Assembly (NCBI GenBank): GCA_030695285.1
Contig: JAUYTF010000179.1
Location: forward strand, 1-6,921
DNA from: Eubacteriales bacterium
GTDB lineage: Bacteria > Bacillota > Clostridia > Christensenellales > CAG-138
DNA length: 6,921 nucleotides
Direction: 5' to 3'
Shown piece by piece: positions 1 to 6,501 of this stretch. The notes under the pieces are model-generated. The model was not told the origin of the DNA. It saw nothing but the letters and a program-made list of their open reading frames with translations, and did no database searches. A program made the translations under genes and the position numbers. The stretch's first letter is position 1, and each line of letters begins with the position of its first letter.

Positions 1-240
1 CGACCAAGCGTGTCGCCTGCAGCAACCGTAGAGCCGGAGAAGCAGGCGGTCGACCCGATCCTGTTCGTCTTTGCGGGCGTGATCGCGCTGGTGGTCGCGG
101 GGATTGCCGTGCTCGCCATAAAGCCCTGGGCGATAAAGAAAAAGACGCGCAGAAAACGCAAGAAGATACCGCAATTGCCCAGCGGCGAGACGAACGCAAC
201 ACAAACGCAAGAGGGCTCGTATACGGACGACATAAAATGA
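1..240 (+). CDS. C-terminal end of a membrane-anchored protein (5' end outside window)
   Basis: The frame is open from the first base, and 79 residues are visible before the TGA. A GTG at position 10 could serve as a start, but no Shine-Dalgarno sequence is visible in the few bases before it and the frame continues to the edge, so this is most likely the tail of a longer protein. The visible part has a Pro/Ala/Glu-rich stretch, one strongly hydrophobic segment of about 21 residues (roughly residues 19-41 from the edge, rich in Val, Ala, Ile and Gly), a very basic stop-transfer cluster with K/R in most positions, and a polar Thr/Gln-rich end. This suits a C-terminal single-pass anchor with the basic tail in the cytoplasm. 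The family cannot be named from this fragment. An intrinsic terminator follows directly. Confidence 0.7.
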   Translation, partial: RPSVSPAATVEPEKQAVDPILFVFAGVIALVVAGIAVLAIKPWAIKKKTRRKRKKIPQLPSGETNATQTQEGSYTDDIK

Positions 241-246
241 ACACAG

Positions 247-280
247 AGGAGCGCGCAAAAGAATGCGGGCTCCTTTTTTT
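247..280 (+). terminator. Intrinsic terminator after the first gene
   Basis: AGGAGC (247-252) pairs with GCTCCT (269-274), with a further short GC pairing possible inside, and a run of seven T follows (274-280). It starts just after the stop codon of the upstream gene and ends before the next promoter, so it separates the two transcription units. Confidence 0.8.
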
Positions 281-285
281 GAATG

Positions 286-313
286 TTGACATTTACACAA
301 TAAGCATTATAAT
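286..313 (+). promoter_or_regulatory. Vegetative (sigma-A type) promoter of the tetR-ABC operon
   Basis: A perfect -35 box TTGACA (286-291) and a perfect -10 box TATAAT (308-313) are separated by 16 bp. The start codon of the TetR gene lies 43 nt downstream of the -10 box. Both hexamers match consensus, so the promoter should be strong unless repressed, which fits the overlapping inverted repeat. Confidence 0.85.
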
Positions 314-336
314 GACTATAAAATAAATAATAGTCA
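313..336. promoter_or_regulatory. Probable TetR-type operator overlapping the transcription start
   Basis: TGACTAT (313-319) and ATAGTCA (330-336) are perfect inverted 7-bp arms around a 10-bp A/T-only spacer, 24 bp in all. The left arm begins on the last base of the -10 box, so a bound dimer would cover the transcription start. TetR-family repressors typically bind such dyads in their own promoters. That the product of the next gene is the ligand of this site is inference. Confidence 0.65.
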
Positions 337-356
337 AATAAAACGGAGTTGAGTGA

Positions 357-947
357 ATGCCAAAGACGTTTTCAGAAAGCGAACGAGTGTATATCAGAGA
401 GCGCCTGAAGGCGGAAGCAGGCAAGTGCTTGGCGACTTATGGAATCCGCAAAACGACGATCGATGAGCTGGTCAGGCGGGTGGGTATACCGAAGGGGACG
501 TTCTATCTCTTCTATGAGTCCAAGGAACAGCTGCTGTTTGAAGTCATTATGGAGTTCGACCAGAAGGTGCAGGCGCAGCTGATGCAAGAACTGTCCGCAC
601 TGCCTGGCGTGCCGGATGTTGAAACATTTACGGACATGATTCTGCGCTTCTACCGGCGGCTGGATGAATCGTTTCTACCGCGCTTGATGCAGGATGGTGA
701 GCTGGAGTTCTTCATGCGAACGGTGCCGCCGGAATTATCGCGACAACATGCCGAGCGGGACAAGGAAGCGATGCGGCAGATGTTTTCCGCGTTTCCGGGC
801 ATGCAGTCAGAGCGCGCCGCGGTACTCAGCGCTGCGTTCCGGGGGGTGTTTTTGACACTGCTGTTCAAAGACGAAATCGGTGCGGAGATATATGAAGACG
901 CGCTGCGTGTTTTGATTCGCGGTGTAGCGATGCAATTACTGGAATAG
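357..947 (+). CDS. TetR/AcrR-family transcriptional regulator
   Basis: This 196-residue protein has the usual length for a TetR-family repressor. Residues 14-60 form the N-terminal three-helix DNA-binding domain. The family pattern is clear at residues 33-56: TTIDEL, then VGIPKGTFYLFYESKE, in which GTFYLFY is the recognition-helix end and the Lys after it is the typical capping residue. Residues 65-196 are helical and poorly conserved, as expected of a ligand-binding and dimerisation domain. The start is supported by GGAG (345-348), 8 nt before the ATG. It is the first gene of an operon with an ABC exporter (42-nt gap to the ATPase), and a dyad covers its promoter. The likely role is autorepression together with control of the exporter, relieved by a small molecule that may be an export substrate. 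The ligand is unknown. Confidence 0.95.
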   Translation: MPKTFSESERVYIRERLKAEAGKCLATYGIRKTTIDELVRRVGIPKGTFYLFYESKEQLLFEVIMEFDQKVQAQLMQELSALPGVPDVETFTDMILRFYRRLDESFLPRLMQDGELEFFMRTVPPELSRQHAERDKEAMRQMFSAFPGMQSERAAVLSAAFRGVFLTLLFKDEIGAEIYEDALRVLIRGVAMQLLE

Positions 948-989
948 GAATAGCGAACCGATTATAAAAGGAGCAACAGGGGGATTGGT

Positions 990-1880
990 ATGGCTTACGC
1001 AATCGAAACCAAAAAACTAACCAAGTATTATGGCAAGGCGCGCGGGATTGTGGACGTTGACCTCGCGGTGGAGGAGGGCGAAATCTTCGGCTTCATTGGC
1101 CCGAACGGTGCGGGAAAGTCCACCACCATCCGCACGCTGCTGGGGCTGATCAAAAAGTCCGGCGGATCGGCGAGTATATTCGGCATGGACTGCGAGAAGG
1201 ACAAGGTAAAGATTCTCTCTGAGGTCGGTTATCTGCCCGGTGAGGTGTTTTATTACGACAACATGCGCGCCGTCGACCTGCTGCGCTATTCGGCGAGTTT
1301 TTTCAAGAAAGACTGCACGGCGCGCATCAGAGAACTGGCGGACACGCTGTCGCTCGATCTGAACAAAAAGATAGAGGATATGAGCCAGGGCAACAAGAAA
1401 AAGGTCGGCATCGTGCAGGGCCTGCTGCACGCGCCGCGGCTGATCATACTCGACGAGCCCACCAGCGGCCTCGACCCGCTGATGCAGCGGACGTTTTTCG
1501 ACCTCATCCAGCGCGAAAACGAGCGTGGGGCAACGGTACTCTTCTCCTCACATATTTTGAGTGAGGTGCAGCGCATCTGCGATCGCGTTGCCATCATCAA
1601 AGAGGGCCGCATCGTAGACCTGCGCAGCATCGACGATCTTCGCAAAAACTCATATAAGAAAGTAAGCTTTACCACGGAGAATCCGATTGCGGACTTTTCT
1701 CTTGCGGGTGTGAGGCAGATTGCGCATGATGGCCAGCAGACGAGCTTTCTTTACAGCGGGGATATCAACGCGCTGCTCTCCAAACTCGCGAGCCTGCCGC
1801 TCATCGATGCTGATGTGAGCGAGCCGGAGCTTGAAGAGATCTTTCTGCACTACTACGAGGACGGGGAGGCGGCAAAATGA
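990..1880 (+). CDS. ABC transporter ATP-binding protein of an ABC-2 exporter
   Basis: This 296-residue ATPase would power the exporter formed with the two permeases downstream. Walker A is GPNGAGKST (37-45). Walker B is LIILDE (151-156) and runs into the D-loop SGLDP (159-163). The switch histidine is H188 in SSHIL. The signature helix reads MSQGN (131-135) instead of LSGGQ, and the usual Q-loop position reads YLPGE (81-85) without glutamine. I recall similar variants in the drug/antibiotic-exporter branch (DrrA/BcrA-like), so neither implies loss of function. Residues 220-296 form the extra C-terminal domain common in this branch. A purine-rich site AGGGGGA (978-984) sits 5 nt before the ATG. 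The last codon overlaps a relic ATG (ATGA, 1877-1880). The substrate is unknown; drugs, peptides or lipids are all possible. Confidence 0.95.
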   Translation: MAYAIETKKLTKYYGKARGIVDVDLAVEEGEIFGFIGPNGAGKSTTIRTLLGLIKKSGGSASIFGMDCEKDKVKILSEVGYLPGEVFYYDNMRAVDLLRYSASFFKKDCTARIRELADTLSLDLNKKIEDMSQGNKKKVGIVQGLLHAPRLIILDEPTSGLDPLMQRTFFDLIQRENERGATVLFSSHILSEVQRICDRVAIIKEGRIVDLRSIDDLRKNSYKKVSFTTENPIADFSLAGVRQIAHDGQQTSFLYSGDINALLSKLASLPLIDADVSEPELEEIFLHYYEDGEAAK

Positions 1881-1939
1881 ACGTCTACCGTCATATGAAA
1901 CGACGCAGCGCAAACGGGAGGGTAGCACGATGAACGTCT
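1861..1939 (+). repeat. 53-bp local tandem duplication spanning a translation start region
   Basis: Positions 1861-1886 and 1914-1939 match at 20 of 26 bases without gaps, at an offset of 53 bp. Both copies hold a G-rich ribosome binding site and the same ten bases ATGAACGTCT. The first copy lies over the stop codon of the ATPase gene and the second is the real start of the permease gene. Confidence 0.6.
1877..1933 (+). CDS. 18-codon coupling ORF or relic permease start between ATPase and permease
   Basis: ATG at 1877 overlaps the ATPase stop as ATGA. It is preceded at 7 nt by GGGGAGG (1863-1869) and opens an 18-codon frame, MNVYRHMKRRSANGRVAR. Its TGA (1931-1933) overlaps the ATG of the permease gene, again as ATGA. 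The first ten residues resemble the permease N-terminus MNVFRFELRR (6 of 10 identical). I read it as the duplicated, truncated start of the permease gene, which may now hand ribosomes from the ATPase gene to the permease gene. A functional peptide is unlikely, and translation is not shown. Confidence 0.35.
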   Translation: MNVYRHMKRRSANGRVAR

Positions 1940-2730
1940 TTCGATTTGAGCTGCGGCGCGCTTGGATGGGAGCGGCGGTGTGGACGCTTGTGCTGATCGG
2001 CCTGCTCAGCGGCCTGATCACGGCGGCGCTTCCCGCCTTTCTGGAGAGCCGGACAGGTGTGGAAAACATGCTGGCGAACTTCCCGCCCGCGTTTGCCGCT
2101 GCGTTTGGCATGCAGATGGACAATCTTTTCAGCTTCGCCGGCTTTTACGCGTTTGGCTTTCTCTACTATTCGCTCTTTGGTGCGATCATGGCGGCGAGCA
2201 TCGGGCTGGATCTGTTCTCGCGAGAGAAACGCGATAAGTGCATGGATTTTTTGTTGACCAAGCCACGCGCGAGAAGCCGCGTGTTTTGCGAGAAACTGCT
2301 TGCCGCGCTGACGCTGATTCTTGCCTCCAATGCGCTGTTTATCGCCGCGTCTCTCGCGCTTTACTATGCGTATGCGCCAGCGCCGCTGATGCCGGAGCGC
2401 GCGCTGCTCGCTGCTTCCGCGCTGCTGCTCACGGAGCTGGTGTTCCTGGCGATTGGGGCTTGCGCGGCGGTGTTTGCCAGGAAGGTGCGCTCTGTCTCCG
2501 GCACGGCGACAGCAATCGGCTTTGGCGGATTCATCCTCAGCGCGCTGCACAGCATACTCGAGGAGGAAAAGCTGCGCTACATCACGCCGAATAAGTATTT
2601 CGACGCGGCAAAAGCGTTTTTTGACGGAGCGTTTGAGGCAAACTATGCGCTCACCGGCGCGTTTCTCACGCTCGCGCTCATCGTCGCGGCGTATGTGCGC
2701 TATACGCGCGCGGACATTCCGGTGCTGTAA
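1930..2730 (+). CDS. ABC-2 family transporter permease (first of two)
   Basis: This 266-residue integral membrane protein has about six hydrophobic segments (near residues 14-38, 68-94, 122-146, 158-183, 190-208 and 236-256). Between the second and third is the cytoplasmic family signature FSREKRDKCMDFLLTKPRAR (97-116), followed by an EKL element. This has the form seen in ABC2_membrane-type permeases, where it faces the ATPase. The segment ITPNKYFDAAKAF (218-230) before the last helix is another shared feature. I chose the start at 1930 because GGGAGGG (1916-1922) lies 7 nt upstream; the frame is open further upstream, but there it only overlaps the ATPase gene. It probably pairs with the next gene product to form a heterodimeric pore served by the upstream ATPase. 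Confidence 0.93.
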   Translation: MNVFRFELRRAWMGAAVWTLVLIGLLSGLITAALPAFLESRTGVENMLANFPPAFAAAFGMQMDNLFSFAGFYAFGFLYYSLFGAIMAASIGLDLFSREKRDKCMDFLLTKPRARSRVFCEKLLAALTLILASNALFIAASLALYYAYAPAPLMPERALLAASALLLTELVFLAIGACAAVFARKVRSVSGTATAIGFGGFILSALHSILEEEKLRYITPNKYFDAAKAFFDGAFEANYALTGAFLTLALIVAAYVRYTRADIPVL

Positions 2731-2746
2731 GGGAGGAGAAAACGCC

Positions 2747-3544
2747 ATGCATCTCATTGCTAAAGAATTCAAGTCGGGGCTAAAGCCGTTTCTCTTCTGG
2801 ACGCTGGGTCTGTTTGTGCTCATCTTTGCGGGCATCGTGAAGTCCATGGGGGCGATGGCAGAAGGGCAGTTCATGACCGAACTCATCGGCAGATTTCCGC
2901 GCATCGTCATCGCCGTTATGGGAATGCTAAACGTAGATATCTCTAGCTTTGGCGGGTATTACGCGGTTCTGATGCAATATATCTTTGTGCTCGCGGCGGT
3001 GTATGCGTCTCATCTTGGCAGCAGCGCAGTTTCGCGCGAGAGCATCGATAGAACATATGAGTTCCTCTTTACCAAGCCCCGCTCGCGTTCGTTTATCCTC
3101 GCGCATAAAATGCTTGCGACAATGGCGTTTCTCACGGCATTCTCCAGCCTGAACTTTGTGTTTTCGCTGCTCGCCGTGAAACAGCTCACATTGCAGGGCG
3201 ATTATTCGGGCGTATTCGCGCGTTTCTCGCTGGCTATCTGGCTTGTCGGCATCGTGTTCTTCTCGCTTTCGGCGATGTTTGCCGCGAGCTTTCGTGCAGC
3301 GGAGCATGGCGCGCGCGCGGGCAATCTCGCCGTGCTTGGCGCGTATGCGATTGCCGTTGGGTACGATCTCGTCGAGCAACCGGGGCTGCTGCGTCTGGTC
3401 ACGCCGTTTCGCTACTTTTTGCAAACGGAGTTGATTACGGGTGCGGTTTCGCCGCTGTATGCCGGGCTTTGCTTGCTGCTTTCTGCGGCGCTGCTTGCTG
3501 TTGCATTTGCCCGCTTTGAGCGGCGCGACCTTGGCGCGCTGTAG
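2747..3544 (+). CDS. ABC-2 family transporter permease (second of two)
   Basis: This is a 265-residue paralogue of the preceding permease, almost equal in length. It has hydrophobic segments near residues 13-34, 68-95, 122-145, 160-182, 192-210 and 232-254. The shared cytoplasmic loop reads VSRESIDRTYEFLFTKPRSR (95-114), parallel to the SREKR...DFLLTKPRAR loop of its partner, and VTPFRYF (218-224) matches ITPNKYF. It ends with the ERRDL pattern frequent at the C-terminus of this family. The start is set by GGGAGGAG (2731-2738), 8 nt before the ATG, and only 16 nt separate it from the previous stop. The pair, one ATPase and the regulator form a complete export system. The earlier in-frame codons extending back into the previous gene are not used. 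Confidence 0.93.
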   Translation: MHLIAKEFKSGLKPFLFWTLGLFVLIFAGIVKSMGAMAEGQFMTELIGRFPRIVIAVMGMLNVDISSFGGYYAVLMQYIFVLAAVYASHLGSSAVSRESIDRTYEFLFTKPRSRSFILAHKMLATMAFLTAFSSLNFVFSLLAVKQLTLQGDYSGVFARFSLAIWLVGIVFFSLSAMFAASFRAAEHGARAGNLAVLGAYAIAVGYDLVEQPGLLRLVTPFRYFLQTELITGAVSPLYAGLCLLLSAALLAVAFARFERRDLGAL

Positions 3545-3615
3545 CAAGCGCGGCAGGATCTACCATGTGCCGGGGTGACAAAACGGAAAACTCTTTTCAA
3601 AGCTTCATTGAATCC

Positions 3616-3656
3616 GCCCGGACTGCGCGTTTATCGCTTTTCGGGCTGAATTTTTT
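3616..3656 (+). terminator. Probable intrinsic terminator of the tetR-ABC operon
   Basis: GCCCGGA (3616-3622) pairs with TTCGGGC (3640-3646), including one G-T pair. An inner GCG/CGC pairing is possible, and six T occur at 3651-3656 after a 4-nt gap. The gap weakens it, but the position between the last permease gene and the next gene is right. The rest of 3545-3706 shows no gene and no convincing promoter hexamer pair. Confidence 0.5.
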
Positions 3657-3706
3657 GTGATAACATCATGCCGATGCCTTTCAGAACATGATAAAAACGG
3701 AGGTAG

Positions 3707-4783
3707 ATGGCAAAAGCGATGGATATTATCAATCTGGTTTTCTGGAACAACACCGTTCTGGACTATATCATCTTTCTTGGCGTGCTCCTTCTGGGGGCGG
3801 TGCTGATTTTCGTGCTTGGCAGGGTCGCGCTTCGCCGGATTGCAGCAAACAGCAAGAGAACGCAGTCTCCTTATGCACGTCTTACGCTCTCCGGCTTTAA
3901 ACAATACCTGCTGCCGATCGCATATTTTTCACTGTTCTATTTTTGCACCCGCTTGCTGACGCTAAACGATCAGCTCAGCAAACTGGTCGGCACGCTTTCA
4001 ATCCTGTTTGCCATCGTCATGGGGGCGATGTTTCTCTCGTCACTGGCAGCTTTGTTCTTTGGAAAACTCAGCAAGAGCAAAGGGGACAGTGGTTCGCTTG
4101 CCGTCAAATGGCTCATTCATCTGGCGAAAGGCGCTATCTGGGGTGTCGCGCTGATCCTGCTGCTCGACAATGCAGGGGTCAAGATTACGTCGCTGGTCAC
4201 GGGGCTCGGCGTTGGCGGCATTGCCATCGCATTTGCCGCGCAGAGCGCGCTTTCGGACATCTTCTGCTTTTTTACAATCTTCTTTGATAAGCCGTTTGAG
4301 ATCGGAGACTTCATCATCGCGGGTGAGCACATGGGCACCGTCGAGCACATCGGCGTGAAAAGCACTCGCCTGCGCGCCATCGGCGGCGAGCAACTGATCG
4401 TCTCCAACGCGGATCTCACCGGTTCCCGCGTCCGCAACTATAAAACCATGCAGCAGCGGCGCGTGAACTTTATACTGGGGGTGACGTATGACACGCCCTC
4501 GGAAAAGCTTGAAGCGATTCCGCAGATGATTCGGAAAATCGTAGAGGAAACGGAGGACGCAACGTTCTCCCGCACGCATTTCGCGGCATTTGGCGCATAC
4601 AGCCTCCATTTCGAGGTGGTCTACTTCGTGCAAAGCGCCGATTATGATCGTTACATGGAGATCAATGAGCGCATCAATCTCGCCATCAAAGACGGATTTG
4701 AGCGGCTCGGCGTTCAGTTTGCGTTTCCAACTTCGACGGTGCAGGTGCAACCTTCGTTTGCATCATTCAGCCCGGAGAAATAA
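3707..4783 (+). CDS. MscS-family small-conductance mechanosensitive ion channel
   Basis: This 358-residue channel would sit in the cytoplasmic membrane and open under tension to release solutes during hypo-osmotic shock. Hydrophobic segments lie near residues 20-40, 67-86, 95-118 and 140-154. The pore helix and following stretch, SLVTGLGVGGIAIAFAAQSA (162-181), show the Gly/Ala packing pattern of MscS TM3. Then comes LSDIFCFFTIFFDKPFEIGD (182-201), the entry to the cytoplasmic beta domain. The remaining part (roughly 202-345), with SNADL and RVRNY, is the MscS cytoplasmic vestibule. There are more predicted helices than the three of E. coli MscS, giving a slightly longer N-terminus. GGAGG (3699-3703) is only 3 nt from the ATG at 3707; the in-frame ATG at 3719 is 15 nt away, so the start is uncertain by four codons. 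It appears monocistronic and convergent with rsgA. Confidence 0.95.
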   Translation: MAKAMDIINLVFWNNTVLDYIIFLGVLLLGAVLIFVLGRVALRRIAANSKRTQSPYARLTLSGFKQYLLPIAYFSLFYFCTRLLTLNDQLSKLVGTLSILFAIVMGAMFLSSLAALFFGKLSKSKGDSGSLAVKWLIHLAKGAIWGVALILLLDNAGVKITSLVTGLGVGGIAIAFAAQSALSDIFCFFTIFFDKPFEIGDFIIAGEHMGTVEHIGVKSTRLRAIGGEQLIVSNADLTGSRVRNYKTMQQRRVNFILGVTYDTPSEKLEAIPQMIRKIVEETEDATFSRTHFAAFGAYSLHFEVVYFVQSADYDRYMEINERINLAIKDGFERLGVQFAFPTSTVQVQPSFASFSPEK

Positions 4784-4808
4784 ACGGGATACTGACAGTC
4801 AACAGCAG

Positions 4809-4839
4809 GGGGGGGACGAGCAGGAACGCCGTCCCCTTT
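4809..4839. terminator. Hairpin between the convergent mscS-like and rsgA genes
   Basis: GGGGACG (4812-4818) pairs perfectly with CGTCCCC (4830-4836) around an 11-nt loop, and G-T pairs can lengthen the stem. On the plus strand the tail is only TTTGCTTG, and on the minus strand a C-run follows, so the T-tract is weak for either gene. Its place between two convergent stop codons supports a shared terminator. The left arm lies in a run of eight G (4808-4815). Confidence 0.6.
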
Positions 4840-4844
4840 GCTTG

Positions 4845-5936
4845 CTAATCGCCTTTTGACATCCCGCGCTTTCCGCCGGATTTTTGCGCTGCCTTATTCA
4901 TCTTCGCAATTTCGGTGAAGCGCTGCTGCTTGAGTTTGAGATAGCTCGCCTGCCCCGCAGCGTACTGGGACTCGCGCTGGAGCTTTTGATAGCTCTCGTA
5001 ACGCGAAGCGGGTAGCTCTCCGGAATCAATCGCCGCCTTTACCGCGCAGCCCGGCTCAAGCGTGTGGCTGCAATCCGAGAATCGGCAGAGCGGGAAATAC
5101 TGCTCCACATCCGCAAAGGATTCGCTCAACCCCGCGGCGACATCGAGCATACCCAGCTCACGCATACCGGGGGTGTCGATGATCATTACGCCGCTATCGA
5201 GGCGGATGAGTTGGCGATGGGTGGTTGTGTGCCTTCCCTTGCTGTCGTCCGCGCGGATCTCGTTGACCGCCATGATCTCCCCGCCCGCGAGCGCGTTGAC
5301 AAAGCTGGACTTGCCTACGCCTGAGCTGCCGAGCAGCACGATGGTGTTGCCGGGCCGCAGATATCCCGAAAGCGCGTCAAGGCCAAAGCCTGTTTTCGCG
5401 CTCACGGCAAACACATCCACCCCGGCGGCAACGCGCATGATTTCGTGCAGATGCACTTCGTGCGACGCTGCCAGATCCGCCTTGGTGAGCATCACGACGG
5501 GCACTGCGCCGGACTGCCACGCAAGCGTGAGGTATCGCTCCAGCCGCTTGGGGTTGAGGTCGTGATTGAGCGACTGCATGATAAACACGCTGTCAAAATT
5601 GGCGGCTACCGCCTGCTCGCCCTCGCCCAGTGTCGGGTTTTTGCGGGCAAAAAAGGATCTGCGCGGCAGCGTCTGTGTAATCATGCTATCGCCCAAATCA
5701 TTGTGCTGGATGAGAACAAAGTCTCCCGTGGTGGGAAACTCCTGCGCTCCGCCGTTGAAATAAACGGCTGACTTCAACCGCCCGTAGCACGCGCCCCGGT
5801 CGCAGACGAGCGCGTAGCGCTCCTTGTGTACCGCAGTGACGCGGGCAGGGATGGCTTGAGCCGATCCCTGCGCGTCTAGCGCCGCGCGCATGGCGGGTAA
5901 GAACCCGTAGGCCTCCAGCCCCGCCGGCGCATTCAT
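4845..5936 (-). CDS. rsgA: Ribosome small subunit-dependent GTPase A (RsgA/YjeQ)
   Basis: This is a circularly permuted GTPase that acts late in 30S subunit assembly. Domain order: an N-terminal OB-like region (about 30-95), the permuted GTPase domain and a C-terminal zinc region. The motifs appear in permuted order: G4 TKAD (151-154), G5 SAK (179-181), G1 GSSGVGKSS (203-211), G2 KGRHTTT (233-239) and G3 DTPG (254-257). The zinc ligands C284, C289, H291 and C297 fit C-x4-C-x-H-x5-C. At 363 residues it is longer than the roughly 300-residue B. subtilis YloQ, mainly through an N-terminal lead and a basic C-terminal tail. It may therefore be the second, long RsgA type of many Clostridia. GAGGA (5945-5949) lies 8 nt before the ATG, inside the preceding small gene, whose TGA overlaps this ATG. 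Translation is thus probably coupled to the small-gene chain. Confidence 0.95.
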   Translation of the reverse strand: MNAPAGLEAYGFLPAMRAALDAQGSAQAIPARVTAVHKERYALVCDRGACYGRLKSAVYFNGGAQEFPTTGDFVLIQHNDLGDSMITQTLPRRSFFARKNPTLGEGEQAVAANFDSVFIMQSLNHDLNPKRLERYLTLAWQSGAVPVVMLTKADLAASHEVHLHEIMRVAAGVDVFAVSAKTGFGLDALSGYLRPGNTIVLLGSSGVGKSSFVNALAGGEIMAVNEIRADDSKGRHTTTHRQLIRLDSGVMIIDTPGMRELGMLDVAAGLSESFADVEQYFPLCRFSDCSHTLEPGCAVKAAIDSGELPASRYESYQKLQRESQYAAGQASYLKLKQQRFTEIAKMNKAAQKSGGKRGMSKGD

Positions 5937-6136
5937 CGCGCTGTCCTCTTGAGGCGGGCTGCGAGCAGGTGTATGATGTTTCGTTGCGGCCTTGCGGGCG
6001 TTTGCGCGTCGTAGGCCTGCTGTTTAGAAGCGCAACCCCTGCAAGGGTGCTGCGCAAATGCGCTGCCGAACTGTCCGGCATTCAGCGTCGATCCCTGTGC
6101 GGGAGACGCGAAGAAATTATGTTGATCGGGGTACAT
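5933..6136 (-). CDS. Short form of the same locus, 67 residues, from an internal start
   Basis: An ATG at 6136 in the frame of the 119-codon ORF has its own GGAGG (complement of 6142-6146) 5 nt upstream, a stronger site than that of the long form. The product would be the repeat module alone: A10 S11 P12, T17, N19, G21 Q22 F23 G24 and A26 stand at the same positions as in the two upstream modules. In the ten residues from F9 to G24 identical to the neighbouring module, seven codons differ synonymously, showing selection on the protein. A CRGC pair is at residues 32-35, and the C-terminal 15 residues differ from the two other copies. Whether the short form is the main product, or both are made, cannot be told from sequence. 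Confidence 0.55.
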   Translation of the reverse strand: MYPDQHNFFASPAQGSTLNAGQFGSAFAQHPCRGCASKQQAYDAQTPARPQRNIIHLLAARLKRTAR

Positions 6137-6292
6137 GGTTCCCTCCAAGGTTTTTGTTCGTCGCTTTCGGCGCGGCTCCATCAACGCGAGGCGAAATACT
6201 GCCTTGCTCAGAGCCCGCTCAAGGTCAAATTCCGGCGCTTGCCGGAGCGTCAGCGCGCCCAAAGGTGCGTATGCTGTGCGAGTTTCGCTCAT
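5933..6292 (-). CDS. Uncharacterised 119-residue protein, second long member of a tandem small-gene family
   Basis: I do not recognise this protein. The ATG at 6292 overlaps the stop of the preceding gene (ATGA), and the stop overlaps the ATG of rsgA in the same way. CCTCCC on the plus strand (6304-6309) gives a GGGAGG site 11 nt upstream. Residues 1-52 form a soluble-looking lead with a likely helix (residues 24-40) and a basic patch PRRKRR (40-45). Residues 53-119 are the repeated module, with FASP (61-64), N71 and GQFG (73-76), then a CRGC pair (84-87) and a basic end. No signal peptide or membrane helix is evident. The lead, with AYAP (7-10) and a later AL...F...P pattern, weakly recalls the spore-coat protein CotJA, but its typical G-T-x-F-P core is absent. 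Length equals that of the upstream long ORF. Confidence 0.55.
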   Translation of the reverse strand: MSETRTAYAPLGALTLRQAPEFDLERALSKAVFRLALMEPRRKRRTKTLEGTMYPDQHNFFASPAQGSTLNAGQFGSAFAQHPCRGCASKQQAYDAQTPARPQRNIIHLLAARLKRTAR

Positions 6293-6501
6293 GTGCGTTG
6301 CAACCTCCCGCTGAGATAGGCGGAAAAACCCTTTGCGCGGGCAGGTGCCGGTGCAACCGTGGCGCGCTTGTCTCGGCGGCTGTTGCGCTGCATACACACC
6401 GCATGGCAGTCGGGTGTGAGGTTTGCACAGCCAAACTGGCCGTGGTTCATCGTCGCTTCCAGCGAAGGGGAAGCAAACGTTCTGTCATACTGGATAAACA
6501 T
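6289..6501 (-). CDS. Short form of the same locus, 70 residues, from an internal start
   Basis: An ATG at 6501, in frame inside the 119-codon ORF, has GGAGG (complement of 6507-6511) 5 nt upstream, the same spacing as in the downstream copy. The 70-residue product aligns gap-free over its full length with the upstream module, sharing ASPSLEA, MN, GQFG and ANL (residues 10-28) and AKGFSA, L, G and Q (56-68). Within residues 10-28 five identical amino acids (A10, S11, P12, N19, Q22) use different codons in the two copies. The middle (29-55) is variable and here holds two of three cysteines (C25, C32, C36). A gene caller could reasonably pick this start over the longer one. Confidence 0.6.
   Translation of the reverse strand: MFIQYDRTFASPSLEATMNHGQFGCANLTPDCHAVCMQRNSRRDKRATVAPAPARAKGFSAYLSGRLQRT

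Noticed and set aside
1891..2910. A 339-codon open frame on the minus strand across the first permease gene.
   Set aside because: It is the antisense shadow of a GC-rich gene: Arg/Lys/Gln-rich low-complexity translation, no domain pattern, no ribosome binding site, and the plus strand has two clear ABC-2 permeases.
2927..3547. A 206-codon minus-strand open frame across the second permease gene.
   Set aside because: It has the same antisense shadow character (Arg/Lys/Gln-rich, no motif, no start signal) over a well-supported gene.
3655..3695. Possible promoter for the mechanosensitive channel gene (TTGTGA with GATAAA).
   Set aside because: The spacing is about 29 bp, too long for a vegetative promoter, and no other hexamer pair in 3545-3706 is convincing.
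4808..4815. Run of eight G as a possible phase-variable tract.
   Set aside because: It lies between two convergent stop codons within a terminator-like stem, so slippage would change no reading frame or promoter; at most it is a spot for sequencing error.
6231..6246. Perfect hairpin TCCGGC-GCTT-GCCGGA as a possible terminator or regulatory element.
   Set aside because: It lies inside a small coding frame, has no T-run on either strand, and a 6-bp stem is common by chance at this base composition.
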